DNA of 40,582 nt from Prevotella sp. (lineage in GTDB: Bacteria; Bacteroidota; Bacteroidia; Bacteroidales; Bacteroidaceae), in NCBI GenBank assembly GCA_022773825.1, contig JALFOF010000022.1:1-40582 (forward strand). The letters are read 5' to 3'. The translations under genes were made by a program, and so were the position numbers. Under the pieces are notes generated by a model. The model ran no database searches and was not told the DNA's origin. It was given only the letters and a program-made list of their open reading frames with translations. How positions within the stretch are numbered: the first letter of the stretch is position 1; each line of letters starts with the position of its first letter. Shown one piece after another: positions 1 to 6,270 of the stretch.

Positions 1-2115
1 ATAGACAGCATCAGACTTACGGGACTGTACGTCATTGACGGCACCTACCTCCGTTGCCTTTACGGCAGTGAGCGTTATTGCCCATACTACCTGCTTGCCT
101 TTTGGCGTGAATGTCATAGGGCCAGAGGCGTTGTTCACGCTCACCGTCTGCGTTGTCTTGACATAACTGCTGCCTATCTTCATCGGGAACACGTAGTCTG
201 TCTCACCGTACTCCTGCCCATTCACCTCGAATATGTAAGCATCCATCCCCGCATAGTTGTCATATCCCTCGAACTTCGCTTCCTTTACGAACAGCCCGGC
301 AGGAATGTTAATCGTGTATTGAGTATTGGCAGAATACTTCACGCCGTCTTCATTACCCGTTGAGTAGCTCTTGCTATTGACGTTATCCACCGTCACCGTA
401 TAGTCGTTTGTAAGGAAAGTCCATGACGCGGAAGTATTAGTTCCAGTATTTGTTGACTTCCCGATATACAACGTCACTTCCTCACCGCCGGGCTGTTCCG
501 GCTCGATAACCTTCAGCTCTGGCCAGTATTCCTCATAGTTGGCTTCGCCATCGGCCAGCCCGTCCTTCATTATATTCTCCACGAGGCTGTTAGCGTACAT
601 CTCAAGGTTGGTGTAATAGCCATTGGGGTCCATGGTAAACTTCTTGGCGTCAGTGGCATCGTTCGGGTCAAGCCCCCACCTATTCTCCCATTCATCGGGA
701 ATGCCATCACCGTCAGTGTCATAACCTTCCGGCCATGCTCCTGTCCCAAAGTTCTCTTCCGTGTAACCGTTCACGTCGGCAACCACGTCTATTATTCCCT
801 TCTTACCCGTCACAGAACCTGTGTATGTGGCAGTGCCATTGGTGGTTTCGCTTACATAACGCGCGTCAACATCGTCGCGATTGTAAGACGCTCCCACGTA
901 TGCCAGCACCTTTTCGTAAGCCTTGTCAGCGGTATGGGTGGTGATATAGCCCTTGGGAGCTTCCGTCTCCATTCTTATCTGCACATACCTTGAACCAGCG
1001 TATGTAATGCTCGGCACATCATCTGGGTACATATTATTGGCGTCTTTAGAATAGACCTCAGTGCCTTGGTAGCGCACTCCGCTGTCATACGATACGCCTG
1101 CCCAGTCTTTATTCGCAGTCTTTACGCCCGCAGTAGTCAGTGTTGTATTGCCAGAGATATAGTAACGACTCGTCATGCCATAGTATTCTGGATGATTTTT
1201 GTCAGAGTTTCCACTCGCAGACACCGTCACCAGCGTTATGCGCTCTTGGTTTCCATTACCACAAGGCCCTGCCTTGTAGAAGTTATTGACAATGTTTATC
1301 TGTCCGCCACCGGGGCCTCCGTAGCACGTTCCCTGTGCGTTATACATCACACAGTTACGAAAATCTACGTTCTCCGCCTGCGCTGGGTTCTCCCACTTGT
1401 ACTGAGCATAGTCGTAGTTGGATGTATATCCAGTCCAACCATATCGCGCTCCGTTGAAGCGAGGTCCGCGATTGCTCACATGGGCAATCATGTTATGGTG
1501 GAAGCTGGCAAGCTTTCCGCCCCATATACCGCCGTAACCGTGCGCATTCTTGGTGTGACCTGTATTAGTAAGGCTCTCTGCTACAGTGCACCACTGCATG
1601 GTAAAGTTATTGTTGTCGTAAAAGGAAGCGACCTCATCAATACTCCATGAGAAAGAGCAATGGTCGAAGATGATGCCTGTTTTCTGCCTCTGTGTTGAAG
1701 CATCAGCGCCATCATTCACGTCTCTCTCTTGTCCACGGCGCAGACGAATAAAGCGTATTATGTTGTTAGCTCCTGGGTTCACCGTATAATATCTTAGCGT
1801 TATACCCGGCGCAGGAGCCGTCTGTCCAAGTATTGTGGTATTGGCACCTATGGACAAGTCATCTGCCAATGGTATCACACCGCCGACATCGAACACCACT
1901 ATCTTCCTGGCGTCGCCTTTGACAGCCTCGCGGAACGAGCCTGTTCCGCTGTCTTTGAGGTTCGTCACATGCCTAATCTCACCTCCACGACCGCCAGTCA
2001 CGAAACGACCATGCCCCTCTGCGCCAGGGAACGCAGGAGCAGACTGAAACTGTGCTGACGCAACGGCAGCGAATGTCAACAGCATTATTACTGCGCTTAA
2101 TAAACTCTTCTTCAT
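1..2115 (-). CDS. Secreted pectate lyase, polysaccharide lyase family 1 (3' end beyond window)
   Basis: The frame is open for 705 codons from an ATG at 2115 to the window edge, so the C-terminus is missing. A signal peptide (MKKSLLSAVIMLLTFAAVASA) is followed at once by the AFPGAEGHGRFVTGGRGG block that opens Bacteroidales PL1 enzymes. The parallel beta-helix signatures GTGSFREAV, FDVGGVIPL, NTTILGQTAPAPGITL and FDHCSFSWSIDE follow, and HVSNRGPRF probably carries the catalytic arginine. After the helix comes DTDGDGIPDEWENRWGLDP, a calcium-binding type-3 repeat or dockerin-like loop, then a beta-rich module of about 150 residues of unknown role. The family cleaves polygalacturonate by beta-elimination with calcium. 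It diverges from the J-domain gene and has its own promoter. Pectin specificity is inferred from family membership; the exact substrate cannot be read from the sequence. Confidence 0.88.
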   Translation of the reverse strand, partial: MKKSLLSAVIMLLTFAAVASAQFQSAPAFPGAEGHGRFVTGGRGGEIRHVTNLKDSGTGSFREAVKGDARKIVVFDVGGVIPLADDLSIGANTTILGQTAPAPGITLRYYTVNPGANNIIRFIRLRRGQERDVNDGADASTQRQKTGIIFDHCSFSWSIDEVASFYDNNNFTMQWCTVAESLTNTGHTKNAHGYGGIWGGKLASFHHNMIAHVSNRGPRFNGARYGWTGYTSNYDYAQYKWENPAQAENVDFRNCVMYNAQGTCYGGPGGGQINIVNNFYKAGPCGNGNQERITLVTVSASGNSDKNHPEYYGMTSRYYISGNTTLTTAGVKTANKDWAGVSYDSGVRYQGTEVYSKDANNMYPDDVPSITYAGSRYVQIRMETEAPKGYITTHTADKAYEKVLAYVGASYNRDDVDARYVSETTNGTATYTGSVTGKKGIIDVVADVNGYTEENFGTGAWPEGYDTDGDGIPDEWENRWGLDPNDATDAKKFTMDPNGYYTNLEMYANSLVENIMKDGLADGEANYEEYWPELKVIEPEQPGGEEVTLYIGKSTNTGTNTSASWTFLTNDYTVTVDNVNSKSYSTGNEDGVKYSANTQYTINIPAGLFVKEAKFEGYDNYAGMDAYIFEVNGQEYGETDYVFPMKIGSSYVKTTQTVSVNNASGPMTFTPKGKQVVWAITLTAVKATEVGAVNDVQSRKSDAVY

Positions 2116-2173
2116 AAATGTCTTATCAACTTAGTAGTTTTAGTATAGTTATTTGTTAGTCTCCAATTGCGTG

Positions 2174-2205
2174 CAAAGTTACGAATTATTCTTTTACTAT
2201 GCAAA
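2174..2205 (-). promoter_or_regulatory. Bacteroidota-type promoter of the pectate lyase gene
   Basis: Read on the minus strand, TTTG (2205-2202) is followed after 20 nt by TAACTTTG (2181-2174). This matches the -33 TTTG / -7 TAnnTTTG consensus. The leader to the ATG at 2115 is about 50 nt. Confidence 0.75.
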
Positions 2206-2273
2206 TAAACAAAAGATTAAATTCCCCGAACGGGCGTAAAAAAAGCGCGAAGCCGCAATTTTCCCCGCCTTCC

Positions 2274-2305
2274 CTTTTTCATTCCCGTCTTTTTTGCTAC
2301 CTTTG
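2274..2305 (+). promoter_or_regulatory. Promoter of the TerB/J-domain gene
   Basis: TACCTTTG at 2298-2305 is an exact -7 element. The -33 position (about 2274-2277) is only a T-rich match. Because the promoter lies inside the upstream in-frame extension that begins at 2199, it supports the ATG at 2346 as the real start. Confidence 0.65.
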
Positions 2306-2345
2306 CATCAAGGTATCATTAACTAATAACAACATACAAAGCAAC

Positions 2346-3128
2346 ATGGCATACGGTAAATGGATTGGCGCTTTTCTTGGCGCGCTTAACGGTGGTATTC
2401 TCGGAGCGATGGCAGGCTTCGCCGTTGGAAGCTTATTCGACTACATACAAGACCCTGGCAATGCCGACACTGACAGTTATTCCAACCAGGCGCAGGGGCA
2501 AAGACAGCATGAACAGGAAGGCTTGCGCAACGGATTTCTCTTCTCTCTGATGGTATTATCGGCTCATATCATTCAGGCTGACGGTAAAATCATGCACTCG
2601 GAGATGGAGACGGTGCGCCGTTTCCTCCGCAACAGCTTCGGTGAGGCGGCGGTGCGGCAGGGCGACAGCATATTGCGCCGCCTCTTTGAGTACCGCAAGC
2701 GGACAGGTGAGGCAGCGTGGCAGCAGCAGATACGCGAGGCATGCGCCGAGATGCGCACCGCCATGCCCGAGGAGCACCGCCTCCAACTCATAGCGTTCCT
2801 TGTGGAAATAGCGAAGGCCGACGGCAGGGTTGACCCGGTGGAGGTCAGCGTACTGCGCGAGATTGCAATGTACCTTGGACTCAATGCCAATACGGTGGAC
2901 CAGTTCCTCTCACTCGGCGGCAGCACATTGGCCGATGCCTACGAAGTTCTCGGCATCGCCCCCACTGCCACAGACGACGAAGTGCGCCGCGCCTACCGTA
3001 ACCTCGTGCGCCAGCACCACCCCGACCGCATCGCCACACTCGGCAACGACGTGGTGGAAGCCGCGAAGAAAAAGATGCAGGAAATCAACGATGCCAAGGA
3101 GAGAATATACAAGGAAAGGGGGATGTGA
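2346..3128 (+). CDS. TerB-like / J-domain (DjlA-type) membrane-associated co-chaperone
   Basis: The protein is 260 residues from the ATG at 2346; an in-frame start at 2199 lies upstream of the -7 box and is rejected. Residues 1-32 form a glycine-rich hydrophobic segment (GAFLGALNGGILGAMAGFAVGSL) that probably inserts in the membrane. Residues about 62-190 are helical with two acidic repeats, IIQADGKI and IAKADGRVD, typical of TerB/DjlA tellurite-resistance folds. Residues 196-260 are a J domain with the HPD motif at 225-227, the loop that stimulates the ATPase of DnaK. The arrangement (membrane anchor, TerB, C-terminal J) matches DjlA of Proteobacteria. The client is unknown. The stop codon overlaps a possible ATG of the next gene (ATGTGA). 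Confidence 0.8.
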   Translation: MAYGKWIGAFLGALNGGILGAMAGFAVGSLFDYIQDPGNADTDSYSNQAQGQRQHEQEGLRNGFLFSLMVLSAHIIQADGKIMHSEMETVRRFLRNSFGEAAVRQGDSILRRLFEYRKRTGEAAWQQQIREACAEMRTAMPEEHRLQLIAFLVEIAKADGRVDPVEVSVLREIAMYLGLNANTVDQFLSLGGSTLADAYEVLGIAPTATDDEVRRAYRNLVRQHHPDRIATLGNDVVEAAKKKMQEINDAKERIYKERGM

Positions 3129-3166
3129 AGCCATATAGCCTCACTCCCCGCCAACAAACAACAACC

Positions 3167-5893
3167 ATGGGCAAACCTTTTTCACTTATATCACTACTGC
3201 TATTGGCCGCCTTCTTCATGCCCTCCGCGGCGGCAGACCTGCGGCTCAGCGTAAGCCAGCTGCACACCCAAGACCTGCTACCCAATGCGAACATACACTG
3301 CATGGCGCAGGACGGGGAGGGCTATCTGTGGTATGGCACGGAGCGTGCGGGGCTATGCCGTGATAACGGCTACCAGATTGACGTGTTCCGCCCATCCGAC
3401 CTTAGCGGCACGGCTGAGTCAGACCGCATAAACTGCATACAAGAAACGAAGACCAGCGACATCTATGCCGGCACATACCACGGGCTCTTCCTCCTCAGCA
3501 AAGCCGACTACCAACTCCATGCCACACCCATAAACAACGAATTCATATACAGCCTGCTCACTGATAGCAAAGGCGTCACGTGGGTAGGCACCGACAAAGG
3601 GATACACAAGTTAGACGATGCTGGCAACATTGTACTCGACATCCCGTCCTTATTCGCAGGAAAGAATGCCGCCGTACACTCCTTGTACGAGGACAACGGC
3701 GGCAACATCTTCGCACTGCAACAGGGCGGCGGCATACTGCGGCGCAAGTCTGGCGAAGAGCAGTTCAAGCCCTTGGCATGGACGGGCAGCGAGGCTCCGC
3801 TGCAAATAGTGGAAGACCGCGACCACAGATGTTACTGGGTGCTGCTGTGGGACGGCGTGGCGCGGATGCGACTCGCAGGTGATTCCTGCATACTGTCCGA
3901 CAAGTCCGCCACGGCAAGGTTTCCGCAGGGAGGTGGCATCTATATGCTCCTTGACCCAGAGCGCGGAAATCTTTGGATAACAACCATGTATGAGCTGTAC
4001 GCATACCACGTCACCCCCGAAGGCACACTCAGCGTCATCGACCTTGACTTCCTCCTGCCGCAAGGCAACAAAATCCTCGACCAGCTGCTTCTCACCCGTG
4101 GCGGGCACCTGTACGTCGCGGGGTTCACGCCCCACACCTTTGTCATCTCCCCTCAACGCGACCACATCGAGAGGCTCGACATACCTGCCATGCGCAGCAA
4201 GACGGGCTATCCCGTCCTGGCAGACTACAGCGTCACGGAAGGCGAGCTTATCTGGCTGTGGCAGGGACGCATAGGGCTGACGCTCTACGACACCGCCACG
4301 GGACGGCTCGACATTACGGGATGGTCTCCCGAACGCCGCATACAACCCAACAGCAGTGACGGGCGTGGCATCTGGGCAGCAAAGGGAAATACGCTCTACC
4401 ACCTGTGGAATGAGCAAGGGATGGTAAGGCGCAATGCCGCCACCACCCTCCCCCAGCACGAGGACATACACCTTATACATGACGACGGGCGGGGCATCCT
4501 CACCATAGCCACCACGCACTCCCTGTACCGTTACTCACGCACGGCCGGATGGCTCAAACAGCTCTCACGTCTGCCAGACAGGCCTACCTTCATGGCTGTC
4601 ACGCCAGACATGGGCGTGTACCTCGTCATGGGAGGCAAACTGTATGGCTACAAGCACCAACGGCTAAACCCAATAGAGGGCAATATGCTCTTCACCGCAT
4701 TGGCCGCCTCACCCGATGGCACCGTATGGACTGCCACAACGAAGGGCGACATCTACCACTACCTCCCCGGCACGGGGCAGCTTCAGCCCATGCCATATAT
4801 GCACAGCAAGCACGACGCGCCCATCCGCGACATCGCCGTGGACGGCATCGGGCATATATGGACTGCCAGCGACCAATGCGTAAGGGAGTACAACCCGCAG
4901 AACCAAGCCTTCCGCGAGTTCACCGCCGACGACCCTCGCACTGGCGTAAGCTATTTTTACAGCATCGTGGCCAACGCCTCCGGCGAGGTATGCCTCAACG
5001 GAACCGGGGCCATCTGCCGCGTGCGACCGTCGAAAGAATTGCAGCGCATGGGGCAGTCGCTGGCCTCACCCGTCCTCACATCTTATTATATAGACGGCGA
5101 AAAGCACTTCTTCGGGCGCAACCAGAAAGACATCACGCTCCGCCACGGCGACATTGACCTGCGACTGCTGCTCTCCACCCTCGTACACACCGCGGCGGCG
5201 TCCACCAGCATAGCCTACCGTTTGGAAGGTCTGAACCCCGATTGGATATACAACACCACTGGCGACAACATAATCCGCTTCAGCAACCTGCCCCCGGGCA
5301 CATACCACCTGCTGGCAAAAGCCACCGATGCCGACGGTTGCTGGGGCGATGCCACCACCATAGTCACGCTCATCAGCCTGCCACCGTGGTATGCCACGTG
5401 GTGGGCAAGGACGCTCTTCGCCCTGGCATTCATAGTCATTGTTCTGGCGGTGTGGAGGTTGGAAAGCCGCATAAGGCTGCTCCACCGCCTCATAGCACGC
5501 CGCCGCGAGGTGAAGCTGGACGAGATAGAGATAAAACGTGAGGACATTGCCAACGAGCAATGGGACGAAGAGTTCATCCGGCATACAATAGCGATGGTGG
5601 AAGAGCACCTCGCCGACAGCGAATACAACGTGGAGGCTCTCAGCAACGACCTCTGCATGAGCCGCACAACGTTCTACCGCCGCCTGCAAAAACAGACGGG
5701 ACAGTCGCCCATTGATTTCATCCGCGACATACGGTTGAAGAAAGCTGCCACGCTGCTCTTGCAGGAATCCAACGCCACCATTGCCGACATCTCACGCAAG
5801 GTGGGCTTCGCCTCACCCAAATACTTCACCAAGTGTTTCTGCAACAAGTTCGGCGTAACGCCCAGAGAATATGCCCGTTACCACAATGAATAA
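3167..5893 (+). CDS. One-component membrane sensor: periplasmic propeller, Y_Y_Y domain, AraC-type HTH, no kinase
   Basis: The chosen start at 3167 puts a signal peptide (MGKPFSLISLLLLAAFFMPSAAA) first, giving 908 residues; an earlier ATG at 3125 overlaps the preceding stop codon. Residues about 25-670 contain repeated two-component-regulator propeller motifs (GYLWYGTERAGL, VTWVGTDKGIHKL, TVWTATTKGDIYHY, HIWTASDQCVREY). A Y_Y_Y-like beta-sandwich follows (about 678-735: YRLEGLNPDWIY, FSNLPPGTYHLLAKA). One membrane helix spans about 747-766, and an AraC-family helix-turn-helix occupies about 800-908, ending GVTPREYARY. Bacteroides hybrid two-component regulators have this sensor but carry histidine kinase, receiver and HTH; here kinase and receiver are absent and only about 35 residues separate membrane and HTH. 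The likely role is sensing an oligosaccharide and activating nearby glycan genes. That role is inferred. Confidence 0.85.
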   Translation: MGKPFSLISLLLLAAFFMPSAAADLRLSVSQLHTQDLLPNANIHCMAQDGEGYLWYGTERAGLCRDNGYQIDVFRPSDLSGTAESDRINCIQETKTSDIYAGTYHGLFLLSKADYQLHATPINNEFIYSLLTDSKGVTWVGTDKGIHKLDDAGNIVLDIPSLFAGKNAAVHSLYEDNGGNIFALQQGGGILRRKSGEEQFKPLAWTGSEAPLQIVEDRDHRCYWVLLWDGVARMRLAGDSCILSDKSATARFPQGGGIYMLLDPERGNLWITTMYELYAYHVTPEGTLSVIDLDFLLPQGNKILDQLLLTRGGHLYVAGFTPHTFVISPQRDHIERLDIPAMRSKTGYPVLADYSVTEGELIWLWQGRIGLTLYDTATGRLDITGWSPERRIQPNSSDGRGIWAAKGNTLYHLWNEQGMVRRNAATTLPQHEDIHLIHDDGRGILTIATTHSLYRYSRTAGWLKQLSRLPDRPTFMAVTPDMGVYLVMGGKLYGYKHQRLNPIEGNMLFTALAASPDGTVWTATTKGDIYHYLPGTGQLQPMPYMHSKHDAPIRDIAVDGIGHIWTASDQCVREYNPQNQAFREFTADDPRTGVSYFYSIVANASGEVCLNGTGAICRVRPSKELQRMGQSLASPVLTSYYIDGEKHFFGRNQKDITLRHGDIDLRLLLSTLVHTAAASTSIAYRLEGLNPDWIYNTTGDNIIRFSNLPPGTYHLLAKATDADGCWGDATTIVTLISLPPWYATWWARTLFALAFIVIVLAVWRLESRIRLLHRLIARRREVKLDEIEIKREDIANEQWDEEFIRHTIAMVEEHLADSEYNVEALSNDLCMSRTTFYRRLQKQTGQSPIDFIRDIRLKKAATLLLQESNATIADISRKVGFASPKYFTKCFCNKFGVTPREYARYHNE

Positions 5894-5950
5894 TGCGCCG
5901 CATGAGGCAAGATGCACAGCACCGTGACAATTCTGTTGCGCCCCCGCAAA

Positions 5951-6016
5951 GTAAAAGCTATGCGATTACACGGTAAAAGCTATGCCATTGCATTGTAAAA
6001 GCTATGCGATTACCAT
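5951..6016. repeat. 22-bp tandem repeat, locus 1 (three units)
   Basis: Units at 5951-5972, 5973-5994 and 5995-6016 each begin GTAAAAGCTATGC and differ mainly in the last few bases. The third unit also forms the left arm of the hairpin at 5997-6033. The same 22-bp period and core recur at 12507-12594 and, more diverged, at 29787-29830. Confidence 0.9.
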
Positions 6017-6039
6017 GCAATCGCATAGCTTTTGTTTTT
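5997..6039 (+). terminator. Perfect 15-bp hairpin with T-run after the sensor gene
   Basis: AAAAGCTATGCGATT (5997-6011) pairs exactly with AATCGCATAGCTTTT (6019-6033) around a 7-nt loop. G and five T follow. It could end the sensor transcript on the plus strand. Its left arm is a copy of the 22-bp repeat, so it may belong to the repeat element rather than being a dedicated terminator. Confidence 0.6.
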
Positions 6040-6121
6040 CCGGCAGTAAGCCGCGGCGGAGGCAACCCGCTTTTTTTATCCCTCCAACGGGCAGAAACAC
6101 GACTACAACAAGGGGGTTATT

Positions 6122-6188
6122 TGTTGCAAACAAAGGGTACAAATGTTGCAAAGGGCTTTGTTTACAGATGTTGCCACGCATCGCAACA
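6122..6188. promoter_or_regulatory. Candidate AraC-type operator: TGTTGC direct repeats upstream of GH30
   Basis: TGTTGCAAA occurs at 6122-6130 and again at 6144-6152, exactly 22 bp apart. TGTTGC recurs at 6169-6174, with an inverted GCAACA at 6183-6188. Direct half-sites about two helical turns apart, just upstream of a promoter, are typical of AraC-family activator sites. Assignment to the sensor encoded at 3167-5893 is inference. Confidence 0.45.
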
Positions 6189-6194
6189 GACATT

Positions 6195-6226
6195 TTTTAC
6201 GTTTGTTTCCTCTTTTTTTACCTTTG
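6195..6226 (+). promoter_or_regulatory. Promoter of the GH30 gene
   Basis: TACCTTTG at 6219-6226 is an exact -7 element, 45 nt before the ATG. The -33 position (6195-6198) reads TTTT rather than TTTG. A second -7-like box, TACGTTTG, is at 6198-6205. The weak -33 would fit an activator-dependent promoter. Confidence 0.6.
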
Positions 6227-6270
6227 CGTCTGAAAACAATTTTTTACTATCTAAACAAATCTTTTATCTT

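Noticed and set aside
1066..1650. 194-codon plus-strand frame within the pectate lyase gene
   Set aside because: The minus-strand PL1 reading continues through it with conserved motifs.
2199..2345. N-terminal extension of the TerB/J-domain protein
   Set aside because: The exact -7 promoter element lies inside it, and its residues resemble no family sequence.
3650..4519. 289-codon open frame on the minus strand opposite the sensor gene
   Set aside because: Propeller motifs on the plus strand explain the region; the antisense translation has no domain or start signal.
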